Of a stretch of 45,257 bases of DNA, positions 8,080-16,052 are shown piece by piece; the first letter of the stretch is position 1, and the number at the start of each line of letters is the position of its first letter. Under the pieces are notes generated by a model. The model did not search any database and was not told the DNA's origin. It worked only from the letters and a program-made list of their open reading frames with translations. A program made the translations under genes and the position numbers. Location: the NCBI GenBank assembly GCA_945902735.1, contig CAMDNF010000009.1, positions 1 through 45,257 on the forward strand, given 5' to 3'. This stretch comes from SHWC01 sp945902735 (GTDB lineage: Bacteria; Pseudomonadota; Alphaproteobacteria; UBA828).

Positions 8080-8969
8080 ATGGCCAATCAGCCGATTCTG
8101 TTCATCAACGGTGAATACAAGCCGCTCAGCGAGACGACGATCTCGGTCCTCGATCAAGGGTTCCTGCTCGGCGATGGCGTATTCGACGTCGTCTCGGCGT
8201 GGAAGGGCGTGATCTTCAAACTCGATTAGCATCTCGATCGCTTCTTCGATTCGCTGCGCGCGACACGGCTGCAAACCCCGATGTCGCGCGAGGACTGGCG
8301 CGCCGCGATCGTCGAAACCGTGCGGCGCAACCAGCTGCGCGACGCGACGATCCGCTTCATCGTGACGCGCGGCGTGCCGAAGGCCGTGGTCGCCGATCCG
8401 CGCGATTTTCAGCCGACCATGATCGTCTGGGCGGCGCCCTATATCTTCCTCGCCGACGAGGCGACGCGACGCAAGGGCATCCGACTTTTTTTATCTCGCA
8501 TTTGCGCGCCTTCTCTGCCGATACGCTCGACCCGCGCTACAAGTGCCTGGATCGGTTGCACTCGCAGATGGCGCGCATCGAGGCGCTCGAAGCCGGCTAT
8601 GACGACGTGATCTGGCTCGATCAGGCCGGCAATGTCTGCGAGGAGCCGGCGTCGAACATCTTTGTCATCAAGGAAGGCGTGGTGCGCACGCCGCGCCGTA
8701 ACGTGCTTCGCGGCATCACGCGCCAAACCTTCATCGAACTAGCGCGCGACGCGGCTCTGCCAGTCGAAGAGGCCGATCTGACCGCGTTCGACCTCTATGC
8801 CGCGGACGAGGTCTTCACGTGCAGCACGGCCGGCGGCGCGCTCGCCGTGCGCGAGGTCGCGGGGCGGCCTTTGGCCGGCTCGGTGCCGGGCCCGCTCACC
8901 CAAAAGCTCGACCGGCTCTATTGGACGCTGCGCGAATCGGGCGCGCACGGCACGCCGATCCCGGCGTGA
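8080..8969 (+). pseudogene. class IV aminotransferase (D-amino-acid/branched-chain type), broken by an amber codon and a frameshift
   Basis: From the ATG at 8080 (AGGAGA just upstream) the frame encodes a class IV aminotransferase start, with FINGEY and LDQGFLLGDGVFDVVSAWKG. TAG at 8227-8229 interrupts it in the family motif LFKLDEHLDR, exactly where Glu is expected. The frame then resumes (HLDRFFDSL) up to a run of seven T at 8486-8492. Beyond it the homology continues one frame over, with ISHLRAFSADTLDPRYKCLD, where K is the expected PLP lysine, then EEPASNIFVI and CSTAGG, to TGA at 8967-8969. Restoring the frame needs one extra T or two fewer. Two independent lesions mean no active enzyme unless they are sequence errors. 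The gene directly abuts the convergent MFS gene. Confidence 0.88.
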
Positions 8970-10223
8970 TCAAGCGCGCGCCGCTTTGGGCCGGAGCGTC
9001 AGCCACAGCAGCGAGCCGATGATCAGGATGTTGAGCAAATTCCAGCCCAGGCCATTGAGGAACGCGGCCTGGTAAGAGCCGGTCAGATCGAAAATCCACC
9101 CTGAAAGCAAGCCGCCGAACGCCATGCCGATCACGGTCGACATCAACACGACGCCGATCCGCTGACCGGCCTCTTTCGCCGGTAGATATTCGCGCACGAT
9201 CATCGCATAGGCCGGCACGATGCCGCCCTGCGACAGGCCGAAGACCAGCGAGACCACATAGAGCGAGGTCAGGCCGTCGAACGGGATATAGAGAAGAAGT
9301 GCCACGCTTTGCAGCACCGAGCCGAACAGGATCGTGCGCAAGCCGCCGATATAGTCGGACGCGAAACCCCAAATCAGCCGGCTCACCACGCCGCCCGCCA
9401 ACATGAGCGAGAGCATCTCGGCGCCAGCCGCCTGGCCATAACCGAGATCGCCACAATAGGCGACCAGATGGACCTGCGGCATCGACATGGCGACGCAACA
9501 ACAGAGGCCTGCGACGATGAGCAAACCTTGCAGCGTGCGCGGCGCCAGATTGAGCGGCTGTATCGCTTTTCGCCGTTGCGTCGTGCTTGGCGCCGGGGTT
9601 GTCGCGATCGGTGGGCGTCGCCGGAGCAGCAGCGACAGCGGGATAACCGCACCCACGATGACGATCGCGATGAGATAGTGCGCCGCGCGCCAGCCATCGG
9701 CCGCGATGACATCCTTCAAGATCAACGGCCAGGCCGCGCCGGCCAAATAATTGCCTGCGGCCACGATCGACACCGCGATGCCGCGCCGGCGTTGGAACCA
9801 ATGCGAAATATCGGCAATCAGCGGGCCGAAACCCGCCGATGTGCCGACCCCGATCATCATGCCTTGGATGATCGTGAACTGCCAAATATTGGTGGTGAGG
9901 CCGGTCAGGGCAAAGCCGGTGCCGAGAAGGAGCGCGGCGCCGATCAAGACCGTCGTGATGCTGTAGCGGTCGACCAAACGGCCGAGAAGGAAATTGCCGA
10001 TCGCGAAGCCGACCATGACGGCGGTGTAGGGCATCGAAGCTTCCGCGCGGTCGATGCCAAAATCGCGCTGCACCTCGGGCAAGATGACCACGACCGACCA
10101 CATGCCGACCGTGCTGATCACCGCCACCAAGACCGAAACAACCAGGCGCAGCCACGATTGCCCGCCGTCCAAATACGGGGCGGGGGTCTTCGCGAACAAT
10201 CCAAGCCGTGCCAAGCGCGCCAC
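8970..10223 (-). CDS. MFS transporter, oxalate/formate antiporter-like
   Basis: This 417-aa inner-membrane permease has about 12 hydrophobic segments in two halves with a cytoplasmic loop near residues 210-230 that is rich in Arg and Thr. The MFS A-motif region is visible after the second segment as GNFLLGRLVDRYS. The second-half signature is SRLIWGFASDYIGG, followed by LSQGGIVPAYAMIVREYLP, which resembles monocarboxylate and oxalate/formate family carriers. The likely substrate is a small organic acid, but this cannot be fixed from sequence. The start is a GTG at 10223 with a weak ribosome binding site. It is divergent from the SDR gene over a 140-bp region containing a perfect 10-bp inverted repeat. 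Confidence 0.85.
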   Translation of the reverse strand: MARLARLGLFAKTPAPYLDGGQSWLRLVVSVLVAVISTVGMWSVVVILPEVQRDFGIDRAEASMPYTAVMVGFAIGNFLLGRLVDRYSITTVLIGAALLLGTGFALTGLTTNIWQFTIIQGMMIGVGTSAGFGPLIADISHWFQRRRGIAVSIVAAGNYLAGAAWPLILKDVIAADGWRAAHYLIAIVIVGAVIPLSLLLRRRPPIATTPAPSTTQRRKAIQPLNLAPRTLQGLLIVAGLCCCVAMSMPQVHLVAYCGDLGYGQAAGAEMLSLMLAGGVVSRLIWGFASDYIGGLRTILFGSVLQSVALLLYIPFDGLTSLYVVSLVFGLSQGGIVPAYAMIVREYLPAKEAGQRIGVVLMSTVIGMAFGGLLSGWIFDLTGSYQAAFLNGLGWNLLNILIIGSLLWLTLRPKAARA

Positions 10224-10272
10224 CCAAATAAGCCGTCAGGGGTGGAAACCTAATGCCCTTGGCGCCGAAGGG

Positions 10273-10304
10273 CCATGGCTTGTTTCCACACGACCAAGCC
10301 ATGG
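10273..10304. promoter_or_regulatory. inverted repeat in the MFS/SDR divergent promoter region
   Basis: Perfect 10-bp arms (ccatggcttg at 10273-10282 and caagccatgg at 10295-10304) flank a 12-base spacer. The arm spacing, about two helical turns centre to centre, suits a dimeric repressor acting on both divergent genes. No regulator gene lies next to it, so the operator role is inferred. Confidence 0.4.
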
Positions 10305-10363
10305 CTGGCGTGGCAAGCCTGAGCTAGGTTTATCCGGAGATCGAGCAAAGGGAGGTCGGCATT

Positions 10364-11080
10364 ATGACGCTTAAAGACAAGATGGTCGTTATTCTGGGCG
10401 GCAGTTCCGGCATTGGCCTGGCCACCGCCAAGGCGGCGCTGGCTGAGGGCGCGCAAATCGTCGTGACGGGACGGTCGGAAGAGCGCCTGGGCAAGGCGCG
10501 GGCCGAGCTCGGCAAAGCGTTGCGTACAGTCGCGCTGGATGTGGCCGATGAGCGTGGCACGGAAGCGCTGTTCCGCACGCTCGATCGGGTTGACCATGTG
10601 TTCATCACGGCGGGTATTTTGGTCAAAGATCCGCGCCTCGCGCCTGATGGCGCAACGGTGCGGCCGGCCATGGATGTGCGGTTCTGGGGTGCGTTCTACG
10701 CCGCGAAATACGCCGCGCCCAAAATGACCGAGGGTGGCTCGATCACCTTCATGTCCGGCACGGCGGCGCAACGACCGATCATTGGCGCCTCGGTCGCCAC
10801 CGCATCGTGCAGTGCGGTTGAGGGCTTTGCCCGCTCGCTTGCAGTCGATCTCGCGCCGATCCGCGTCAACACCATCCAGCCTGGGTTTGTTGATACTCCC
10901 TTGCTCGACGATTTGCTCGGCGCGCGCCGGGCCGAAGTGCTGGCCGCCGTTGCGGCCAAGCTGCCGGCGCGCCGGATCGGGCGCCCCGATGAGGTGGCTG
11001 ATGCCGTCATTTTCCTGATGAAGAATGGCTATGTGACCGGCACGACGTTGACCATCGATGGCGGGGGGCTGCTGGTCTAG
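10364..11080 (+). CDS. SDR-fold protein lacking the catalytic Tyr and Lys
   Basis: This 238-aa protein has a clear short-chain dehydrogenase fold: GGSSGIG at 12-18 for the nucleotide, TAG at 82-84, S131 in the SGTAAQRP strand, IRVNTIQPGFVDTP and a final GTTLTIDGGGLLV. At the place of the YxxxK dyad the sequence is GASVATASCSAVEG, giving Ala145 for Tyr and Cys149 for Lys. Such proteins form a known atypical SDR subgroup and may use another proton relay or be non-catalytic binders. The start ATG has GGGAGG about 10 bases ahead. It is divergent from the MFS transporter, which suggests a shared substrate or shared control. Confidence 0.85.
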   Translation: MTLKDKMVVILGGSSGIGLATAKAALAEGAQIVVTGRSEERLGKARAELGKALRTVALDVADERGTEALFRTLDRVDHVFITAGILVKDPRLAPDGATVRPAMDVRFWGAFYAAKYAAPKMTEGGSITFMSGTAAQRPIIGASVATASCSAVEGFARSLAVDLAPIRVNTIQPGFVDTPLLDDLLGARRAEVLAAVAAKLPARRIGRPDEVADAVIFLMKNGYVTGTTLTIDGGGLLV

Positions 11081-11196
11081 CCGCAGACCGCAGTGCGAAA
11101 TCCGTAGCAAGGCCCCCCAAACCCCCGGCAAACCGGGCCATTTAACGAATTCGCAAGAATAAAAGTGCTCCCTGATGGCGTGGGTCGGGCCAGGTC

Positions 11197-11213
11197 ATTG
11201 CCGCGCCGGCAAT
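11197..11213. promoter_or_regulatory. small perfect inverted repeat in the leader of the HerA-like gene
   Basis: Arms attgccg and cggcaat surround a three-base loop, 43 bases ahead of the ATG at 11256. It may be an operator or an RNA hairpin in the leader. The rest of the 175-base gap (11081-11255) shows only the GAGGGG ribosome binding site near 11242. Confidence 0.25.
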
Positions 11214-11255
11214 CGACCGCGCCCTACTCGATCGATCGCGTGAGGGGATCCGCCT

Positions 11256-12911
11256 ATGAACGAAGTCTCGAGACCGGCCGGCATCGCGCAAGGCCAATCA
11301 TCCAGCGTCGCCATCGAGCAGATCGGTGTGGCGACCGCGGTCGACGGCATGCGGCTCGTTTGTCGCGTCGGCTATGAAGGCGGGCCGGCCATATCGGAGA
11401 TTTTCGCGCGCGCGCCGGTTGGCGCCCTGGTCAAGGTCCCGACGCCGCATTCTGTTGCCTATGGCTTCATCGGTAGCCAGCGCATGATTCACAAAGGTGC
11501 GGCGCTCACGGCAGATGGCGAGGCCGTGGCGGAAATCGATCTGCTGGGCGAGGTCCTGTCCACCAAGGGTTTGGAAGACGCGCATTTCATGCGCGGTCTC
11601 TCGGTTTTCCCGCGGCTTGGCGCGCCCGTGTTGCTCGCCGGTCCGGAAGATTTAGGCCGGATCTACGCCCGGCCGACCTCGCCGCCTTTGACGATCGGCA
11701 CGCTCTACCAAGATTCGCGATTGCCGGCCTATTTGATGTCGCAGGAGTTCTTGTCCAAGCACTCGGCGATTTTGGGCACGACGGGCTCCGGCAAATCCTG
11801 CGCCGTGACGTTGATTCTAAGCTCGCTCCTGGCCGCGCATCCGAACGGCCATATCGTGGTGCTCGATCCTCACAATGAATATGGCGCGGCCTTCGGTCAA
11901 TCGGCTGAGACCATCACCACCAGCACGCTGAACCTGCCCTTTTGGCTGCTCACTTATGAAGAGATCATCGAGGTGCTGTGCAGCCGCGAATCAGGGGCGC
12001 GCAGCCGCGAGGCCGCGATCCTGAAAGAGGCCATCGTCAGCGCGAAGCGCGAATTCGCCGGCCGCGCGGAAGACGATGTCGAACTCACCGTCGACACGCC
12101 GGTGCCCTATCGGTTGCAGATTTTGACGCAGCGCATCAGCACCGCCATGGGCAAGCTTGATCGGCCGGATAGCACGCTGCCCTATTTGCGGTTGATCACC
12201 ACGATCGACAACCTCCGCAAGGATCGTCGCTACGCGTTCATGTTCGGCGGTCTTTCCGCCGCGCGCGACAATATGCGCGAAATCATCTCGCGTATTTTGC
12301 GCATCCCAGTCGCCGGCAAACCGATCACGATTCTCGATCTGTCAGCGGTGCCGTCCGAGATCACCAATGTGCTGGTCTCGCTAATGTGCCGTTTGGTGTT
12401 CGATTTCGCGCTGTGGAGCCGCCGGGAGGAGCAGATTCCGACGCTGCTCGTCTGCGAGGAGGCGCATCGCTATATCCCGCGTCTTGAAGGCACCGGCTTC
12501 GAGCCGACCCGCCGCGCGATATCGCGCATCGCGCAAGAGTGCCGCAAATACGGTGTTTCGCTTTGCCTCGTGACTCAACGACCCTCCGAGGTCTCCGAAT
12601 CGATTCTCTCGCAATGCAGCACGGTCTTTGCGCTCCGCATGAATACGGAGAAGGATCAGGAATATGTCCGCCGCACGTTGCCCGACGATGCGGCCGGTCT
12701 GCTCAAGGCCTTGCCCTCGCTCCGCCAGCAAGAGGCGATCGTGGTCGGCGAGGGCGTTACGCACCCGATGCGTCTGCGTTTCGCCGATTTGCCGGCCGAA
12801 CGCCGGCCGCGCGGCGATTCGAGCAATTTCCCGCTCGCCTGGCAAAAAGATATCGCGGGCGACAAGCTGGTGGCCGAAGTCATCGATCGCTGGCGCCACC
12901 AAACGCGCTAG
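11256..12911 (+). CDS. herA: HerA-like hexameric DNA-translocating ATPase
   Basis: This 551-aa cytoplasmic P-loop ATPase is of the HerA/FtsK superfamily. An N-terminal beta-barrel (HAS domain, about 1-115) precedes the ATPase core. Walker A is GTTGSGKS at 174-181, followed by the HerA-typical VVLDPHNEYG. Walker B is LLVCEEAHRY from L397, with the acidic pair E401-E402. The sensor region is SLCLVTQRPSEV, and FALRMNTEKDQEYVRR follows near the C-terminus. HerA proteins pump DNA for a nuclease partner (NurA in archaea) or act in anti-phage modules with Sir2 or other effectors. No nuclease, Sir2 or Mre11/Rad50 gene lies beside it, so its job here is open. Confidence 0.88.
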   Translation: MNEVSRPAGIAQGQSSSVAIEQIGVATAVDGMRLVCRVGYEGGPAISEIFARAPVGALVKVPTPHSVAYGFIGSQRMIHKGAALTADGEAVAEIDLLGEVLSTKGLEDAHFMRGLSVFPRLGAPVLLAGPEDLGRIYARPTSPPLTIGTLYQDSRLPAYLMSQEFLSKHSAILGTTGSGKSCAVTLILSSLLAAHPNGHIVVLDPHNEYGAAFGQSAETITTSTLNLPFWLLTYEEIIEVLCSRESGARSREAAILKEAIVSAKREFAGRAEDDVELTVDTPVPYRLQILTQRISTAMGKLDRPDSTLPYLRLITTIDNLRKDRRYAFMFGGLSAARDNMREIISRILRIPVAGKPITILDLSAVPSEITNVLVSLMCRLVFDFALWSRREEQIPTLLVCEEAHRYIPRLEGTGFEPTRRAISRIAQECRKYGVSLCLVTQRPSEVSESILSQCSTVFALRMNTEKDQEYVRRTLPDDAAGLLKALPSLRQQEAIVVGEGVTHPMRLRFADLPAERRPRGDSSNFPLAWQKDIAGDKLVAEVIDRWRHQTR

Positions 12912-12917
12912 GCCCCC

Positions 12918-12960
12918 GGCATCCATCCCCTGTAGGATGCCGCTCCTTAATTGGGGAGCG
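12918..12960. promoter_or_regulatory. two hairpins between herA and the SnoaL-like gene, the second over the ribosome binding site
   Basis: Perfect 7-bp arms ggcatcc/ggatgcc (12918-12924, 12935-12941) form one hairpin. Next, cgctcc (12941-12946) pairs with ggagcg (12955-12960). The second stem includes the GGGGAG that is the ribosome binding site for ATG 12965, so folding would mask it. The first may attenuate transcription from herA. Function is inferred. Confidence 0.3.
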
Positions 12961-12964
12961 GTTC

Positions 12965-13354
12965 ATGGCAAAGCTTACGCGCGCGCAATTGATTGAATTG
13001 GTCGAAACGCATTATTTCGGCAATGTCGATGCCAAAAGGCTCGAGCCGGCGGTCAAATGCTTTCATGCCGATGCCGTGCTCGGCGTGCAAACCGCGGGCG
13101 TGGTCCACGTGGGTGAGACCGCGATTCGCCGCATGTTCACCGACTTCTTCGGTTCGACCAAAACCATTTTCCATGGCGATTACAGCCACGTGGTTGACGT
13201 CGAGGCGCAACGCATCGCCTCTCAGTTCGTCGCGCGCAATACCTATAACGACGGACGCCAGATCGAGATGCGCAATTGCAATTTCTTCGAGCTAAGGGAC
13301 GGGCTCTTTACGCGCGTGACGATCTATATGAGCGGCGCCAACCCTCTGGTCTAA
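12965..13354 (+). CDS. SnoaL/NTF2-like small protein
   Basis: This 129-aa protein has the length and pattern of the SnoaL-like/NTF2 fold: an N-terminal helix LVETHYFGNVDAKRL, then CFHADAVLG, a GETAIRRMFTDFF helix and alternating strands ending in the typical FELRDGLFTRVTIYMSG. Such proteins act as isomerases, cyclases, dehydratases or simple ligand-binding dimers. No catalytic residue can be assigned with confidence. The ATG at 12965 follows GGGGAG at 12953-12958. It lies 53 bp after herA in the same direction, probably with its own control through the hairpins in between. Confidence 0.75.
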   Translation: MAKLTRAQLIELVETHYFGNVDAKRLEPAVKCFHADAVLGVQTAGVVHVGETAIRRMFTDFFGSTKTIFHGDYSHVVDVEAQRIASQFVARNTYNDGRQIEMRNCNFFELRDGLFTRVTIYMSGANPLV

Positions 13355-13360
13355 CGCGGT

Positions 13361-14359
13361 CTAGGCGGCGGCGACCGCGCGGTTCAAATCCGCGACAATC
13401 TCATAGCATTTGAGCCGCGCCGCGTGATCGTACATTTGCGACGTAATCATGAGCTCATCCGCGCTTGTTTCGGCGATGAAGTCATCGAGTGCGCGCCGCA
13501 CGGTGGCGGGCGAGCCGATCGCCGAGCATGACATGGTCTGGCGCAAGATTGCCTTTTCATTCGGGCCGAGGCGCGCCTCATAGCCCTCGATCGGCGGCTG
13601 AAGCTTTGTTGCTTGCCCGGTGCGGAGACTCACAAAGGCCTGTTGCATGGAGCTCGCGAGATAACGCGCCTCGTCGTCTGTCTCGGCGGCGAATACATTA
13701 TAGCCGAGCATGACATAAGGCCGCTCCAGCGTGCCCGATGGTTCGAACCGGCTGCGATAAACCTCGATCGCCGGCATCATTTGGCTCGGCGCGAAGTGCG
13801 AGGCGAAGGCGTAGGGCAGGCCCAGCATCGCGGCGAGCTGTGCGCCGAACAGGCTCGAGCCCAGAATCCAGATCGGGATGTTCAGCCCCGCGCCCGGGAC
13901 CGCACGAATGGGTGCATCGGGCTCGGGCGGCTGGAAATAGGCCATCAATTCCACCACGTCCTGCGGAAACTGGTCAGGATCGGACGAGAGCGTTCGCCTC
14001 AGCGCATGCGCGGTGCGTTGATCGGTACCCGGCGCGCGCCCGAGCCCAAGATCGATCCGCCCGGGAAACAACGCCTCCAACGTGCCGAATTGCTCGGCGA
14101 TCATCAGCGGCGCGTGATTGGGCAGCATGATACCGCCCGAGCCGACGCGAATGGTCGAGGTGCCGGCCGCGATATGCGCCATCACGACGGTCGTTGCGGC
14201 GCTCGCGATGCCTGGCATGTTGTGATGCTCGGCCAGCCAATAGCGCTGAAAGCCAAGCCGCTCACAATGGCGGGCAAGCTCGCGCGCGTGGCGAAAGGCC
14301 TGCGCGGCATCGCCGCCTTCGACAATCGGGCAGAGATCGAGAACCGAGAACGGAATCAT
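13361..14359 (-). CDS. luciferase-like flavin monooxygenase, MsnO8 family
   Basis: This 332-aa TIM-barrel enzyme of the bacterial-luciferase family uses reduced flavin and oxygen in the cytoplasm. The MsnO8-type signature is seen in SVLDLCPI at the start, YWLAEHHNMPGIAS (about 40-53), SGGIMLPNHAPL, EQFGTLEALFPGRIDLGLGR and the middle segment IPIWILGSS. Length is normal. It follows the DUF350 gene with three bases between them and so is likely cotranscribed with the ATP-grasp/DUF1190 group, although that linkage may be incidental. A flavin reductase would be needed in trans. Substrate unknown. Confidence 0.88.
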   Translation of the reverse strand: MIPFSVLDLCPIVEGGDAAQAFRHARELARHCERLGFQRYWLAEHHNMPGIASAATTVVMAHIAAGTSTIRVGSGGIMLPNHAPLMIAEQFGTLEALFPGRIDLGLGRAPGTDQRTAHALRRTLSSDPDQFPQDVVELMAYFQPPEPDAPIRAVPGAGLNIPIWILGSSLFGAQLAAMLGLPYAFASHFAPSQMMPAIEVYRSRFEPSGTLERPYVMLGYNVFAAETDDEARYLASSMQQAFVSLRTGQATKLQPPIEGYEARLGPNEKAILRQTMSCSAIGSPATVRRALDDFIAETSADELMITSQMYDHAARLKCYEIVADLNRAVAAA

Positions 14360-14362
14360 GCG

Positions 14363-14761
14363 CTAATAACTCATGCTCGCCGCGTTCACGATGCCAAGCG
14401 CTAAGGAGGCCGCCGCCACCGTAACGCCGGCCGCGCTATTGCCCGCCTCGATCTTGCGCGAAAGCCCTGGCAAGCAGAGGCTCGCCACCGCGAACACCGC
14501 GATTTGCACAACAAGCGCGACCGCGCTCCAAATCACCATGTCGATCAGCGACACGCTGTGAATGATCACGCTGGCCAGCGGCAAGGTGAAGCCGATCACC
14601 GCGCCGGCCAGGCTGATGCTCGCCGCGACATTGCCTTCTTTGATCAACTTGAACTCGCGGTGTGGCGTGACCGCCATATAGAGCACGATGAAAATCGCTT
14701 CGGCGAGCAGCGCCGCCCCGAAATAGACCAGAAAATTACCAAGGCTATCCCACGAAATCAT
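14363..14761 (-). CDS. DUF350 membrane protein (YjfL-like)
   Basis: This 132-aa inner-membrane protein has four hydrophobic segments (about residues 7-28, 44-66, 73-97 and 107-130). The DUF350 hallmark EGNVAASISLAGAVIGFTLP lies in the second segment. I chose the ATG at 14761 because AAGGGGAG lies just upstream; an in-frame upstream start at 14788 is less likely. In E. coli the DUF350 gene yjfL sits beside yjfM (DUF1190) and yjfC (glutathionylspermidine-synthase-like), and the same three families occur together here. The role is unknown, but the set is thought to act at the membrane. Confidence 0.85.
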   Translation of the reverse strand: MISWDSLGNFLVYFGAALLAEAIFIVLYMAVTPHREFKLIKEGNVAASISLAGAVIGFTLPLASVIIHSVSLIDMVIWSAVALVVQIAVFAVASLCLPGLSRKIEAGNSAAGVTVAAASLALGIVNAASMSY

Positions 14762-14820
14762 GATCGGTCTCCCCTTGCGGCGTTTCAACGAACGCCGGTG
14801 AGCTGATGTGTTATACCAGC

Positions 14821-14913
14821 CCGCGATTAGTCTGCGTCATCGCGGGTTGGCCGGCGCGACCGCGCCGCGCCGCGTTAGCGGCGGAAGCCAGGCGCGCGCG
14901 ACACGCGCGCCCG
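14821..14913. repeat. dispersed palindromic intergenic repeat, copy A
   Basis: About 93 bases between the ATP-grasp and DUF350 genes match 45061-45181. Over the first 76 aligned bases I count 11 mismatches (about 86 percent identity), with a 21-base core (ccggcgcgac and what follows) unchanged. The left end is an imperfect ccgcgat...atcgcgg stem, followed by GC-rich stems. Copy A lacks an internal segment present in copy B. It looks like a REP-type element. Confidence 0.6.
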
Positions 14914-14916
14914 TAA

Positions 14917-16047
14917 TTAATCGAAAAAATGCGGCACGAAGCGGCTCGTGTCGCGCGTGATGGCGGTGGAATCTTCGCGAATGCCGATGCCGGCGGGCTC
15001 GCTTGCCACCACCCACGAGCCGATCACCGGATATTGGGCGTCGAACGTGGGCATGGCGGCGTGGGCCTGGTAGACGAAGCCTTCCGCGCCATAGGCGCCG
15101 CTTGTTTCGGCGATCACCTGACCGGCGTTCAAGACCTGAATATTGGCGCCCTCGCGGCTGTAGATCGGCTTCCGCACCACACGACCATCGATGCGATGCG
15201 GCTCCAGCGCGGCCTCGAGCAAATTGGGATGGCCCGGCGCCATCTCCCACAACAAAGCGAGCATCGCCTTGTTCGACAACACCATCTTCCAGGCCGGTTC
15301 GATGATTTTCGCGACGCCTTGCAGAAGGTGCTCACCGAACGGCTCGCCGACCAACCATTCCCACGGGTAGAGCTTGAACATCACATTGACCGGCCGCTCC
15401 TCGAGATCGGCGAAGCCAACGCCATCCCAGCCGATATCTTCGATCGCGATGCGTTCGGTCTGAAGCCCGGCCTGAACCGCCGTGTCACGCATATAATCGA
15501 GCGTGCCATTGTCTTCCGCGTGGTCGCGCACGCCGGCGAAATAAACCCGCTCATGGTCAAGGCCAAAGCGCTTCCAGGCGTCGATCAGCTTTTCATGGAT
15601 CGAGTTGAATTGATCGCGCCCCGGCCAGGTGGTTTCCAGCCAATCCCATTGCACGACGGCGGCTTCGAACAGCGCGGTCGGCGTATCGGCGTTGTATTCG
15701 AGCAGGCGGGGCGGGGTCTTGCCGTCATAACAAAGATCGAAACGGCCATAGAGATTCTTCTCGCCCGCCTTCCAACTGCGCTCGATCGCGCGCCACGCCT
15801 CGGGCGCGATGCGGAGCCGCTGATAGGCGTCATCGCCCGCGCGTACCACGCGATCAACCAATTCAAGCGCCATTTGCTCGAGCTCGCCCGTGACGGCCTC
15901 AAGCGTGTCGATCTCCGCCGCATCGAAGCGATAGCACGCGGTCTCGTCCCAATAGGGCTCGCCTGCGATCGTATGAAAGGCAAAGCCGAGCTCGCGCTCG
16001 ACATGAGCGCGCCAATCGGCCCGCGGTGTCGTCGCCAGGCGCTCCAA
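14917..16047 (-). CDS. glutathionylspermidine synthase-like ATP-grasp ligase (YgiC/YjfC family)
   Basis: This 376-aa protein belongs to the glutathionylspermidine synthase pre-ATP-grasp family as a stand-alone ligase without the N-terminal amidase of E. coli Gss. Family motifs are LYGRFDLCYDG, PRLLEYNADTPTALFEAAVVQWDW (read in two parts), FKLYPWEW and RKPIYSREGANI, the last two contributing nucleotide and metal binding. It probably forms an amide bond on a peptide, glutathione or polyamine-like substrate, but the paralogues YgiC and YjfC do not make glutathionylspermidine as far as is known. The start is a TTG five bases after the DUF1190 stop, with GGAAG ahead of it. The two genes are tightly coupled. 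Confidence 0.9.
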   Translation of the reverse strand: MERLATTPRADWRAHVERELGFAFHTIAGEPYWDETACYRFDAAEIDTLEAVTGELEQMALELVDRVVRAGDDAYQRLRIAPEAWRAIERSWKAGEKNLYGRFDLCYDGKTPPRLLEYNADTPTALFEAAVVQWDWLETTWPGRDQFNSIHEKLIDAWKRFGLDHERVYFAGVRDHAEDNGTLDYMRDTAVQAGLQTERIAIEDIGWDGVGFADLEERPVNVMFKLYPWEWLVGEPFGEHLLQGVAKIIEPAWKMVLSNKAMLALLWEMAPGHPNLLEAALEPHRIDGRVVRKPIYSREGANIQVLNAGQVIAETSGAYGAEGFVYQAHAAMPTFDAQYPVIGSWVVASEPAGIGIREDSTAITRDTSRFVPHFFD

Positions 16048-16052
16048 TGGGT

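Noticed and set aside
8896..10302. A 468-codon minus-strand frame overlapping the MFS gene in another frame
   Set aside because: It is Arg/His-rich and not membrane-like, whereas the 417-aa frame shows 12 hydrophobic segments and transporter motifs.
14821..14913. Small protein-coding gene between the ligase and DUF350 genes
   Set aside because: The segment is better explained by its similarity to 45061-45181 and its palindromes; frames are short and not conserved between the two copies.
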